Below are positions 36,303-45,136 of a stretch of DNA of 64,000 nucleotides, in pieces. Origin of the DNA: an uncultured Candidatus Hydrogenedens sp. (lineage in GTDB: Bacteria; Desulfobacterota_D; UBA1144). The notes below the pieces were generated by a model that was given only the letters and a program-made list of their open reading frames with translations, did no database searches and was not told where the DNA came from. The stretch is from the NCBI GenBank assembly GCA_902609885.1, contig CACLTT010000003.1:91649-155648 (forward strand). Reading direction: 5' to 3'. Position numbers and translations under genes: made by a program. Numbering within the stretch: position 1 is the first letter of the stretch; each line of letters starts with the position of its first letter.

Positions 36303-38189
36303 CTATAGAATCTCCTCAATATTTCTTATATTCAAACTTAAAAGATCTATAAAATCATATTTAATACTTATTTTATCATTAATTTTATATGTTTTTTTTA
36401 ACTGGCTTTTACTTATTACATCAAAAATATTTAGCTCACTTAAATATACAATATAATCATTTTTCAAAATGCTATATACGTAAACATCACTTTCATATTG
36501 ACAACTATCATATAAATATTTTAATGCACAAAATTTATATACATTTTTAGATTTGTTCTTTGATATTTCTAGTTCAGAATTTGTGGATTTCAAAATATTC
36601 TCTAAATCGTTCTTTGAAAAAAATACATTACCACAATCCAAGAAAGAGTTTAATTGCCTCATCATTATGGAATCGTAATATCTCCTAATAGGAGATGTAA
36701 ATTGTATATAATTATCAACGCCTAGGCCGCAATGTGGTCCATTATCAGTAGAAATTTTGATAGGTGATACATTCCTAAAAAATTTAAATGAATTATCACT
36801 ATCTATTGAATCAACTATGAGATTTATAGATTCATCCTGCTTCCTATAGATTGAATAAATATTATTTAATTGCATAAAGTCAGCAGTGTAACTATTAGCT
36901 AAAATCATTAGTTCAGAAATTACTTTATGCGACTCGAGGTTACTGACTTTAATTTGTAATTTTTTATTTATATCCAAAAATAAAGATATATCATTATTAA
37001 ACTCTGCAAAGTCAGCATTAATTAATCTTTTTGATCTTTGATAGTCGGCAAAATTTTTGAGAAATTGAAAATTTTCATTTTTTTTTATAAGGGATTCAGC
37101 ATTAGTATAAGAATAATTTTCTTCAATTAGAATTCTATTTTTTATCAATTCATAGCTCAATATTTTATATTCTCTATCTACTTTAAAAACAATAGAAATT
37201 ACATCTCTAAGATTATTTTTAATCAATGAAATTTGATCAATTATTTCATCAGAGTAAAGATTATAATTTCCATAAGGTGAATAAATAGTTTGCATATTAT
37301 TTCGTGCAAAAATCTCAGGTTCTGACATATACTCAATAAAATTGGAAAAATTTGTTATATGAATTGATATTAGCACATGATCATCATGAAATTTAAGAGA
37401 TATCGCATCATCATAATCTTTAGTATTTTCATCATCTATCGTGAAGGCATTTATTTCTGCAGAATTTATTTTATTAATTTCAGAAAGGTTAAAATTATAT
37501 AAAAAAGTATTATCCAAATTAAATTTCATTCCTATTATTTGCTCCATAGTGAAATAATTGTTATCCACTAGAAAATAGATAAAACTATTGTTGTTTAGAT
37601 TGAGTTCCTCATAAATTTTGTTAATTAAGTTTTTATCATACTTCTTTTTTCCTTCAAAAAATTTTTTTATATTATTTAACTGTAAGCGATATTTTATAGT
37701 ATCAATTTTTAATTTATTTTTTAACTTATCTATAAATTCTTTATTAAGATTTTGATTATTAATTTTATTATTTGTTTTTATATTTATTTTCTCTACCACT
37801 TCTTTGCTATTTATGTAAATTGATTCAGAATTTAGAATTTTAAAAAAAGTAAAATCAAGATTCAGTTCTTCAATAAAATTGCATAAGTCTAAATAGTTAT
37901 AAATTTTATATTTCTTTAAAGCAAAATTCATAAATTCATTAGTAGAAATAATTTGAGCTTTTTTTGATAAGTCTGACCATAAATTACTCAATTCAAAATT
38001 ATTAGTTGTTGCTAAGGAATTGGTTAAGCTAATTTCTTTTATTAAATCTTTAATTTTACAAATAGTTCTTTTTTGATTATTTAGCTCTAACTCAACATTT
38101 CTTTTTTTAGAATCTTGCGTCAAGATTCTACCTATAAAAAATTTTGAGTTCTTAATAAGTAAATAGTATTTCTGGAGCTCTTTAGTCAT
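36303..38189 (-). CDS. RNB-domain exoribonuclease (RNase R/II family), divergent
   Basis: A 628-residue RNase II/R family 3'-5' exonuclease. The RNB active site is seen in NAFTIDDENTKDYDDAISLKF near residue 247 (aspartates coordinating Mg), and the family's FTSPIRRYYDSIMMRQL near 510. The last 80 residues resemble an S1 domain. The N-terminal 220 residues are weakly conserved, lysine/asparagine-rich, and I see no classical cold-shock domain, so the protein is shorter and more divergent than E. coli RNase R (813) . It overlaps pyrG by eight bases. Confidence 0.85.
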   Translation of the reverse strand: MTKELQKYYLLIKNSKFFIGRILTQDSKKRNVELELNNQKRTICKIKDLIKEISLTNSLATTNNFELSNLWSDLSKKAQIISTNEFMNFALKKYKIYNYLDLCNFIEELNLDFTFFKILNSESIYINSKEVVEKINIKTNNKINNQNLNKEFIDKLKNKLKIDTIKYRLQLNNIKKFFEGKKKYDKNLINKIYEELNLNNNSFIYFLVDNNYFTMEQIIGMKFNLDNTFLYNFNLSEINKINSAEINAFTIDDENTKDYDDAISLKFHDDHVLISIHITNFSNFIEYMSEPEIFARNNMQTIYSPYGNYNLYSDEIIDQISLIKNNLRDVISIVFKVDREYKILSYELIKNRILIEENYSYTNAESLIKKNENFQFLKNFADYQRSKRLINADFAEFNNDISLFLDINKKLQIKVSNLESHKVISELMILANSYTADFMQLNNIYSIYRKQDESINLIVDSIDSDNSFKFFRNVSPIKISTDNGPHCGLGVDNYIQFTSPIRRYYDSIMMRQLNSFLDCGNVFFSKNDLENILKSTNSELEISKNKSKNVYKFCALKYLYDSCQYESDVYVYSILKNDYIVYLSELNIFDVISKSQLKKTYKINDKISIKYDFIDLLSLNIRNIEEIL

Positions 38190-39792
38190 TCTTAGAATTA
38201 GTTGACGCTTTTATAAAACCTTTAAAAAGTGGATGCGATAAAAATGGTTTTGACTTAAATTCTGGATGAAATTGGCATGCTAAAAACCATTTATGTTTCT
38301 TTAATTCTATTATTTCCACTAGTTTTCCATCAGGTGATAGTCCACTTAAAATTAATCCATTAACTTTTAATTTTGAATGAAAGCTCGGGTTTACCTCATA
38401 TCTATGCCTATGTCTCTCAGAAATTTTTATTTTTTTATAAGCACTATAAGCTTTAGAAGATTTTTTTAAATTACAAGGATATTTACCTAACCTCATAGTT
38501 CCGCCCTTCTCCTTTATATTTTTTTGGTTTTTCATAATATCTATCAAGTAATTTTTAGTCTTTTTATTAGACTCTCTTGTATTTGCATCTTTAATTTTAC
38601 AAACATTTCTTGCATATTCAATAATTGCCATTTGTAGGCCTAGGCAGATTCCAAAAAAAGGAATATTGTTTTCTCTTGCATATTGAATTGCAGAGATTTT
38701 GCCCTCAAATCCTCTATCACCAAAACCTCCAGGCACAAGAATTCCATCACAGCCAGCCAAAAGTTTTTTTGCTGATGATTGCTCTAATTCTTCTGAGTCT
38801 ATATATTTAATTGTTAAATGTGTATTTGATTCATAAGATGCATGATATAGCGCCTCATGAAGACTTTTATATGCATCTTTTAAATCAATATATTTACCTA
38901 CAACACCGATTGTAGTTTTATATTTCAATTTTTTTATTCTTGAAATTATATTTTCCCATTTAAATAAATCGGGTTCTTTGGTCCATATTCTTAGAGTTTC
39001 AAGAATAATATCGTCCAGACCTTCTTTGTGGAATATCAAAGGCACTTCATATATAACATCAACATCTAAGGCCGTAATTACTGATTCAATATTTAAATTA
39101 CAAAAAAGAGCAATTTTTCTCTTTATATCGTTTGATAAAAATCTGTCAGTTCTACATAGCAAAATATCAGGCTGAATACCTATTTGTAATAAATCTTTAA
39201 CACTGTGCTGGGTTGGCTTAGTTTTTAATTCTCCTGCAGCACTAATATAAGGAACATACGTAAGATGTATGAAAATCGCGTTTTCTTTACCTAGCTGTGT
39301 TCTTATTTGCCTGATTGCCTCCAAATAAGGAAGGCTTTCTATATCCCCTACAGTTCCACCAATTTCAACAATTGCTACATCACTTTTACCCTTTAATGCG
39401 AATACTCGCCTAATTATTTCATCTGTAATATGAGGGATAACTTGAACAGTCTGACCCAAATAATCTCCTTTTCTCTCTTTAGAAATTACTTCATTGTATA
39501 CCCTACCAGTTGTTACATTACTATCTTGACTTGTAATAACATTTGTAAATCTTTCATAGTGACCAAGATCCAAATCAGTTTCTGCACCATCATCAGTAAC
39601 ATATACTTCACCATGCTGATAAGGATTCATTGTTCCAGGGTCAACATTTAAATAAGGATCTAATTTTTGAAGAGAAACTCTTATACCCCTGGCTTCAAGC
39701 AGCGCAGCTATCGAAGCGCTAGCAAGACCTTTTCCAAGAGAGGACATTACACCCCCAGTTACAAAAATATATTTAGTAGATTTCTTTTTCAT
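38182..39792 (-). CDS. pyrG: CTP synthase
   Basis: Aminates UTP to CTP with glutamine. The 536-residue protein has the synthetase domain (KYIFVTGGVMSSLGKGLASAS, DPYLNVDPGTMNPYQHGEVYVTDDGAETDLDLGHYERF, EIGGTVGDIES) to about residue 265, and a class I glutamine amidotransferase domain with GICLGLQMA (catalytic Cys) near 380 and a C-terminal FHPEF. A TATAAT sits three bases before the ATG. First gene of the pyrG-RNB pair. Confidence 0.97.
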   Translation of the reverse strand: MKKKSTKYIFVTGGVMSSLGKGLASASIAALLEARGIRVSLQKLDPYLNVDPGTMNPYQHGEVYVTDDGAETDLDLGHYERFTNVITSQDSNVTTGRVYNEVISKERKGDYLGQTVQVIPHITDEIIRRVFALKGKSDVAIVEIGGTVGDIESLPYLEAIRQIRTQLGKENAIFIHLTYVPYISAAGELKTKPTQHSVKDLLQIGIQPDILLCRTDRFLSNDIKRKIALFCNLNIESVITALDVDVIYEVPLIFHKEGLDDIILETLRIWTKEPDLFKWENIISRIKKLKYKTTIGVVGKYIDLKDAYKSLHEALYHASYESNTHLTIKYIDSEELEQSSAKKLLAGCDGILVPGGFGDRGFEGKISAIQYARENNIPFFGICLGLQMAIIEYARNVCKIKDANTRESNKKTKNYLIDIMKNQKNIKEKGGTMRLGKYPCNLKKSSKAYSAYKKIKISERHRHRYEVNPSFHSKLKVNGLILSGLSPDGKLVEIIELKKHKWFLACQFHPEFKSKPFLSHPLFKGFIKASTNSKND

Positions 39793-39835
39793 TGGATTAT
39801 ATTTTGATAATAATTAATGTTTAAAGCATTTACAA

Positions 39836-40423
39836 TCAAAAATTTAAATTAGAAAATAATTCTTTCATAGCCATAGATCTATGACTTACTTTATTTTTTT
39901 CATCTTCAGATAAATTAGCAAATGTTTTTGCCAAATTTTCATAGTAAAATATAGGATCATAACCAAAACCACTGTTACCAGATTGATTTTCAAGTATTAA
40001 ACCATGACATTCACCTCTAAATATTCTAGGAAAAGAAGAAAATTTATCATAGAAAAAGGATATCACACAGATAAATTTTGCTTTTCTATTTTTTTTTCCA
40101 TTTAAATTATTTAAAACTTTATTTATATTTTCCTGATCCGAGCAATCTTCACCTGCATACCTAGCTGAAAATACTCCAGGTTCATTATTTAAAGATTCAA
40201 TTTCTAATCCTGAATCATCACATAAGATCGCCATATTTAAATCCTTTTTTCTAAGAAATTCCAGTTTTAAAAGCGAATTTTCTTCATAAGTAGTGCCGGT
40301 TTCTGCAATATCAAAATTTATTCCTATATCTGCTGGTGTTAAAACATCAAAATAATTGGATAAGAAAAACTTATATTCTTTTACTTTACCTTTATTGTTA
40401 GTTCCAATTAATACTTTTTGCAT
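39836..40423 (-). CDS. rdgB: XTP/dITP diphosphatase (RdgB/HAM1)
   Basis: Removes non-canonical purine nucleotides (XTP, dITP) from the pool. The 195-residue protein has IGTNNKGKVKEY at the N-terminus, the DIAETGTTYEENSLLK stretch, DDSGLEIESLNNEPGVFSARYAG, and the C-terminal SGFGYDPIFYYE, MSEEEKNxxSHR-like LSEDEKNKVSHRSMAMKEL. ATG 40423 is preferred to the GTG three bases earlier. It lies 24 bases from the 3' end of tmRNA on the same strand. Confidence 0.94.
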   Translation of the reverse strand: MQKVLIGTNNKGKVKEYKFFLSNYFDVLTPADIGINFDIAETGTTYEENSLLKLEFLRKKDLNMAILCDDSGLEIESLNNEPGVFSARYAGEDCSDQENINKVLNNLNGKKNRKAKFICVISFFYDKFSSFPRIFRGECHGLILENQSGNSGFGYDPIFYYENLAKTFANLSEDEKNKVSHRSMAMKELFSNLNF

Positions 40424-40447
40424 CACAATGCCTAATAGAATATTTTG

Positions 40448-40790
40448 TGGAGGCGCTGGGAATCGAACCCAGGTCCGAAAATTAGCTAAATAAGAGCTTC
40501 TACATGCTTATTTAAGCTTATTATTTAAAGATTTTTTCCAAGCTAAAAAAAGAAAAAAATCTCGATCTCCTTATATACTAATATAGAATTAGGAGAAAAT
40601 TCTAAATTAGTCTCATATTATCCTCATCTTAACAGGCCCTATGAGAAAAGACTGCAAGACGTTGCTACACTATTTAGGCAGCAAGTTGATTGATTGGTTC
40701 GGCACTTATAGTGCTTTTGCCAGATTAACGAGTTAGCTCTCGACATGCTACTTTTAAATGCAAAATCATCGTCGAAACCAAATCGCCCCC
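40448..40790 (-). ncRNA. ssrA: transfer-messenger RNA (tmRNA), one-piece
   Basis: tmRNA rescues stalled ribosomes. The 5' end GGGGGCGATTTGG at 40790 pairs with the 3' CGCCTCC at 40449-40455 (one G-U), and the 3' half has the T-arm GGTTCGATTCCC. CCA is not encoded. The order is the standard one, not the permuted two-piece form of Alphaproteobacteria. The tag reading frame is best placed at 40674-40721 and would give GKSTISAEPINQLAA, ending in LAA before TAA. Pseudoknot-like complementary segments fill the remainder. smpB lies 33 bases upstream on the same strand. Confidence 0.95.
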
Positions 40791-40822
40791 AAAAAGAGGA
40801 GTATAGATGATATTTTAAAAAT

Positions 40823-41275
40823 TTAAATGCTTAATTTTGATTTAAAATCACGTCTTATTTGCTTATCAACTTCTTTTTTCTTTATATCAGCTCTTTTATC
40901 ATATGTTTTCTTACCTTTGCCGAGTCCTAATTCAATTTTTATTAAATTTTTCTTTGAATATACTTTTGTGGGAATTAAAGCGTATCCTTTAATCTTTATT
41001 TTTCCAATAAGTTTCCTTATCTCTGACTTTTTCAATAGCAATTTTCTATCTCTTTTTTCATCATGAGTAAAAAAAGATGAGGCAGAATATTTGGGAATAT
41101 ATGAATTAATCACATAAAGCTCTCCACGTCTGAGAATTACATAACTTTCTTTTATACTAAACTTTCCGGACTTTATAGATTTAACTTCAGAACCAAGCAA
41201 TGATACTCCCGCTTCATAAAACTCCTCTATAGAATAGTTTCTAGAGTATATTGGATTGGTTGCATATACTGGCAT
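40823..41275 (-). CDS. smpB: SsrA-binding protein SmpB
   Basis: SmpB binds tmRNA and delivers it to stalled ribosomes. The 150-residue protein has the family core NYSIEEFYEAGVSLLGSEVKSIKSGKFSIKESYV, the KRDRKLLLKKSEIRKLIGKIKIKGYALIPTKVY segment and the basic tail KGKKTYDKRADIKKK. It starts one base after mlaD and precedes ssrA on the same strand, so the ribosome-rescue pair is expressed from the end of the mla operon or its own promoter. Confidence 0.97.
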   Translation of the reverse strand: MPVYATNPIYSRNYSIEEFYEAGVSLLGSEVKSIKSGKFSIKESYVILRRGELYVINSYIPKYSASSFFTHDEKRDRKLLLKKSEIRKLIGKIKIKGYALIPTKVYSKKNLIKIELGLGKGKKTYDKRADIKKKEVDKQIRRDFKSKLSI

Positions 41276-41276
41276 A

Positions 41277-42251
41277 TTAAAAGAGCGTCATGACTCCAAA
41301 AGCTGCTGTAATAGTGGTCAGCGGAGCTAAATCTTCTTGAGTTTCAACAGCATTCTTTAATTTCCTAACTGAATTCAGGGCATCATAATAAAGCCTATCA
41401 TCATTAACAAGCTTCCCCAGAGTCCCTTCACCAGAATCTACTTTAGCAACTACAGAATTTAAATTTTCTGATAATTCATTTATAGAATTATATAATTTAT
41501 CATCATTAACTAGCTTGCCTAAAGATCCCTCGCCGGTAGCAACTTTCTCTGTTAGATAATTTAATGTTTTTAATGTCTTGTTAGCTTGAACATAAATCTC
41601 TTCATCATTTATAAGTTTTCCAAGGGTACCTTCACCAGTATCAATTTTTTTTGATATGCTTGAAAAATAATTCAAACTTTTTATTAGCTCATCATACAAA
41701 TCTGATTCATTTACCAACTTACCAACACTTCCTTTAGAATTTGCAATATTTGAAATTATGTCATCCAAATTAAAAAGAATGGAATTGATCTTATCGCTGT
41801 ATCCCGAAAATTGATTGTTAAAAATAGTTACTGTATTGTCTAGTTTTGAAATTAATGAATTGAAATCTACAGTTTGTGCGGAGTTGATAATCCCACCCTC
41901 AGCTAAAATCTTAGAGTTAACATCCCCAAAAGTGATTCCAATATAAGATGAACCCAAAAGGCTAGTCATATTAATAGATGCAACTGAATCCTCTTTTATA
42001 ATGATATCTTTATCTATTGATAACTGTACCTCTACATTCTGGCCCGAAAGAGAAATTCTATTTACTTTACCAATATTAACACCCGAAAGCTTCACCTGAC
42101 TACCTGAGCGCAACTCCCCAACAGACTGAAAATATGTATAATAGAGCTTATCCTTTTTTAAGATTGAAACACCAGAGACAACTTCAAAAAGAACTAGCAA
42201 AATTACTATTCCAAGAATAAAGAATATTCCCATCTGAAAGTTTTTATTCAT
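41277..42251 (-). CDS. mlaD: MlaD-like MCE lipid transporter with four tandem C-terminal repeats
   Basis: MlaD-type MCE proteins form periplasmic hexameric rings that pass phospholipids between membranes. N-terminal transmembrane helix about 8-28, then one MCE domain (roughly 35-115: YFQSVGELRSGSQVKLSGVN, VGKV-like IGKVNRISL). The remainder is a long coiled/helical region with four copies of a motif GxGxLGKLVND spaced exactly 34 residues apart (at about 173, 207, 241 and 275 in this numbering). Such LGKL repeats occur in MlaD relatives. ATG 42251 is favoured over the one nine bases upstream. It is 14 bases or so downstream of mlaF. Confidence 0.92.
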   Translation of the reverse strand: MNKNFQMGIFFILGIVILLVLFEVVSGVSILKKDKLYYTYFQSVGELRSGSQVKLSGVNIGKVNRISLSGQNVEVQLSIDKDIIIKEDSVASINMTSLLGSSYIGITFGDVNSKILAEGGIINSAQTVDFNSLISKLDNTVTIFNNQFSGYSDKINSILFNLDDIISNIANSKGSVGKLVNESDLYDELIKSLNYFSSISKKIDTGEGTLGKLINDEEIYVQANKTLKTLNYLTEKVATGEGSLGKLVNDDKLYNSINELSENLNSVVAKVDSGEGTLGKLVNDDRLYYDALNSVRKLKNAVETQEDLAPLTTITAAFGVMTLF

Positions 42252-42274
42252 GAATAACATTATACATAAATAAA

Positions 42275-42985
42275 TTAGGCAATAGGGTCTAATAATGGAT
42301 GATTGGTTTTTTTTATAATTTCAGGGCTATCTGATAAATTTATAACTCCTTGATCTAGTATTGATATAGTATCAGCGATAGCTAGGGCAAAAGATATATC
42401 ATGAGTCACTACGAGCTGTGTAATAGAAGAATTTTTTTTCAGATCTATAACAATATCTGCGATAATTTTAGTATTTATCTGATCTAACTCTGCTGTTGGT
42501 TCATCATATAATAATATTTCTGGTTCAATTATTAAAGATCTAGCTATTGCAACTCTTTTTCTCATTCCTCCACTAAGATCAGATGGAATCTTATCAGCAG
42601 ATTGCTCCACACCCAGATCATTAAGAAGCTTATATGCTTTTTTTAATCTATTTTCTTTAGTGTCAATATTATTTTCATCAAGATATAAAGTTATATTATC
42701 AATCACAGACAAAGAATTCAATAATGCAGAAAACTGAAAAACATACGAAGTTTTGAAGTTCTCTTTAATTCTAACATCATCTAAATTAATATTATTTATA
42801 AGAATGCTACCACTATCGGGCTTCATTAAACCCATTAACATTTTTAGTAAAACTGATTTACCCATTCCAGATTTACCAAGTATTACATGTACTTGATTTA
42901 ATTTAAAACCATGAGATAAGTTGTCTAAAACAATTTTTCCATCAAAAGATTTTGAAATATTACTAAAATAAATATTATTTTCCAC
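42275..42985 (-). CDS. mlaF: Mla ABC transporter ATP-binding protein
   Basis: ATPase of the Mla (MCE) phospholipid transporter. The 236-residue protein has Walker A GKSGMGKSVLLKMLMGL near residue 38, Q-loop FQFSALLNSLSV, signature LSGGMRKRVAIARSLIIEPEILLYDEPTAELDQ near 138 and the H-loop THDISFA. The LSGGM form and the FSALxxSL motif are typical of Mla/TrgD ATPases. It begins one base after mlaE ends. Confidence 0.95.
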   Translation of the reverse strand: MENNIYFSNISKSFDGKIVLDNLSHGFKLNQVHVILGKSGMGKSVLLKMLMGLMKPDSGSILINNINLDDVRIKENFKTSYVFQFSALLNSLSVIDNITLYLDENNIDTKENRLKKAYKLLNDLGVEQSADKIPSDLSGGMRKRVAIARSLIIEPEILLYDEPTAELDQINTKIIADIVIDLKKNSSITQLVVTHDISFALAIADTISILDQGVINLSDSPEIIKKTNHPLLDPIA

Positions 42986-42986
42986 T

Positions 42987-43754
42987 CTAGAGCAATCCTA
43001 CCAATATTAAAAATCTAGTTAAAATATAGTCAAGAATCAAAATAGCAATAAATGATGCTACAACAGATTTTGTTACTGATGTTCCAATTTCTCTAGGTCC
43101 ACCCTCCGTAGTTAGTCCAACCAGACAAGATGTAATCGATATTGTAATTGAGAAAAAAATAGACTTAATTAATCCCGAAGCTATATCAGAAAATGTAACA
43201 ACTTGACTTAAATCATTATAAAATGCACTAAATGAAACGGATATTGTCTGGTTCATATTTGAAACAAATGAACCTCCAAGCCAACCAATTAGGTCCATAT
43301 AAATTACCAAGAAAGGCAACGCTATTAAGCATGCAATAAATCTGGGTAGAACTAAATATTTTACTGGATCAATATCCATAGTTTTTAAAGCAGATATTTC
43401 TTCATAAACACTCATAGTAGAAATCTCTGCAGTAATTGAAGATCCTACTCTACCTGCCATTAATATAGCTGCCATAACAGGAGCTAATTCTGTGCATAAA
43501 GAAACTCCTACTATCCCTCCTATACGATCCTGAATTCCATATTCAGATAGTTGAATACCTGTTTGTAGTGCGAGAACAGCACCAATTGAAAGGGAAATAA
43601 GGGCTGCTACAGGAAGTGTTCTATTTCCCATATCAAATAATTGTGAAAATATCTTATTTAATGATTTTGAAAAAAACTTTAAAGAGCAAAGAGTTGCCCA
43701 AAAGAGACTTAAAAATTGCCCAACACCATTAAAAAAATTATATATTCCATTCAT
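42987..43754 (-). CDS. mlaE: Mla ABC transporter permease MlaE
   Basis: Inner-membrane permease of the Mla system (DUF140). The 255-residue protein has an amphipathic N-terminus and five helices, with LISLSIGAVLALQTGIQLSEYG near 55, ELAPVMAAILMAGRVGSSITAEISTMSVYEEISAL near 88 and GLTTEGGPREIGTSVTKSVVASF near the C-terminus, all family hallmarks. ATG overlaps the stop of the upstream WP-repeat gene by four bases (ATGA), so translation is coupled. No mlaA, mlaB or mlaC occurs in the window. Confidence 0.95.
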   Translation of the reverse strand: MNGIYNFFNGVGQFLSLFWATLCSLKFFSKSLNKIFSQLFDMGNRTLPVAALISLSIGAVLALQTGIQLSEYGIQDRIGGIVGVSLCTELAPVMAAILMAGRVGSSITAEISTMSVYEEISALKTMDIDPVKYLVLPRFIACLIALPFLVIYMDLIGWLGGSFVSNMNQTISVSFSAFYNDLSQVVTFSDIASGLIKSIFFSITISITSCLVGLTTEGGPREIGTSVTKSVVASFIAILILDYILTRFLILVGLL

Positions 43755-45136
43755 AAATCTATTGGAATATATAATATGCGAATTTTAGCATCCTCACCAG
43801 TTTTAAAAGCAAAAAAACCACCTAAAATACTGAACTCATTTGAATCTTTTTTTGATTCGTTAGATATTATAGGAATTAGCAAATTTATACTAAAACTACT
43901 TTCATCAATTTCTTCATCTTTTGAATATTTGATAAAATTAAATATTAAAGAAGTGCTTGATTTACTTTTTTCTTTTTTAATTCTTACAATTGACCATAGA
44001 GGTGACCAAATTTCTCTTATTTTCGCATTTTTAGAGAAAAAACTTTCAATAGGTGCAAACATTCTAAAATCATAACCTTCTCTATCAGAATCAATTGAAT
44101 ATATTGGCCAAAGACTTGAAAATTCTTTGTTTATTTTGTTATCCGAAAGACTATAAAATGAATCTTGTTTATATAGAAAAAATAAAAAGCTTTTTGTTTT
44201 GAAGTATTCTGAAGCCAATATCTCATTTTTATATTTATACAAAGGCCAAATAAAGAAGCCTTTTTCTACATATTTGGACTTTGAGTAAGAATATAAAGGA
44301 AAGAATCTTTTGCTTTTGATATTTGAACCACTTTTATATTGTATTATAGGCCAAGGCATATTGTAAGTTTTCTGATCCCTGAGTTTATCCTCATAAATAT
44401 TAAAAAATGGCCATAAAAAAGTTGTTGAACTATGAGCATTTGATTCTGCTTTTAAATATATTGGCCAATAATTATTCTCTTCTAAGTTGATACCAGTAGT
44501 ATTATCTTTTTTAAAAGTAAAAAAAGGCCATAGAAAAAACTTTGATTCCTTAACCGTTTGTAAATTATCAGGATCAACCTTTATTGTTGATCCATACAAA
44601 GGCCAAAATTTAAAACCTTTGTTGTATTCACCCGAAGTTGAAGAGAAGAAGGGCCATAAAAAATGTGTATTGTATGAATTTTTCTTATATGTCTTCATAT
44701 AAATTGGAAAAATAAAGTAACTAATTTTTTCTTTTGCATATTTATTTTTTATGCTTCCAAATAGAGGAAATACCGAAAAATAATTATCATCTTTATCTCC
44801 ACCCCATGCTATATCTACAATAGGGAAAATTTCAAAAGTTTTTTTATTGGTATCATCATAGGTCGTATAATTACTATATTTTATCAATCTAAACAAAGCA
44901 TTGAATTGCGTTTGTTGACTGTCCTCAGAATACCCCATAAGTGGGTAAATAATATCCAGAGATTTGAATTTTAATTCATAATTAGATTCATAATAAAATA
45001 AAGGTCTAAAAGCATAAATTTTGGATTCCTCATCTTTGTCAACTTTTATAAAAGGTCCTAAATAAGTTTTTTCTTCAGCAGAATTAAGTAAAGTCAATAA
45101 TAAAAAAAATATAATAAAATTTTTTAAATATGTAAT
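43751..45136 (-). CDS. secreted beta-rich 'WP' repeat protein of the mla operon, apparent ATT start
   Basis: About 461 residues, no family that I can name. The C-terminal 400 residues consist of a degenerate repeat centred on an aromatic-W-P-aromatic motif: LWPFF, FWPLY, LWPFF, YWPIY, LWPFF, FFPLY, IWPLY, LWPIY and weaker FPIY/FPLF copies, some 13 in all at intervals of about 15-25 residues. Alternating polar and aromatic residues suggest beta-strands. Beginning at TTG 45097 cuts the hydrophobic core of a signal peptide; the ATT at 45134-45136 restores it (TYLKNFIIFFLLLTLLNSA) and has AGAGGG seven bases upstream. It overlaps alr (13 bases) and mlaE (4 bases). An outer-membrane or periplasmic partner of the lipid transporter is an inference. 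Confidence 0.8.
   Translation of the reverse strand: MTYLKNFIIFFLLLTLLNSAEEKTYLGPFIKVDKDEESKIYAFRPLFYYESNYELKFKSLDIIYPLMGYSEDSQQTQFNALFRLIKYSNYTTYDDTNKKTFEIFPIVDIAWGGDKDDNYFSVFPLFGSIKNKYAKEKISYFIFPIYMKTYKKNSYNTHFLWPFFSSTSGEYNKGFKFWPLYGSTIKVDPDNLQTVKESKFFLWPFFTFKKDNTTGINLEENNYWPIYLKAESNAHSSTTFLWPFFNIYEDKLRDQKTYNMPWPIIQYKSGSNIKSKRFFPLYSYSKSKYVEKGFFIWPLYKYKNEILASEYFKTKSFLFFLYKQDSFYSLSDNKINKEFSSLWPIYSIDSDREGYDFRMFAPIESFFSKNAKIREIWSPLWSIVRIKKEKSKSSTSLIFNFIKYSKDEEIDESSFSINLLIPIISNESKKDSNEFSILGGFFAFKTGEDAKIRILYIPIDL

Noticed and set aside
40448..40790. A tRNA gene from the T-arm-like sequence at 40450
   Set aside because: The T arm and acceptor 3' strand belong to tmRNA; the matching 5' acceptor strand lies 330 bases away.
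41280..41760. A CRISPR-like or satellite repeat, from the repeated segments at 102-base spacing
   Set aside because: They are in-frame protein repeats of MlaD, diverged at the DNA level, with no constant direct repeat or spacers.
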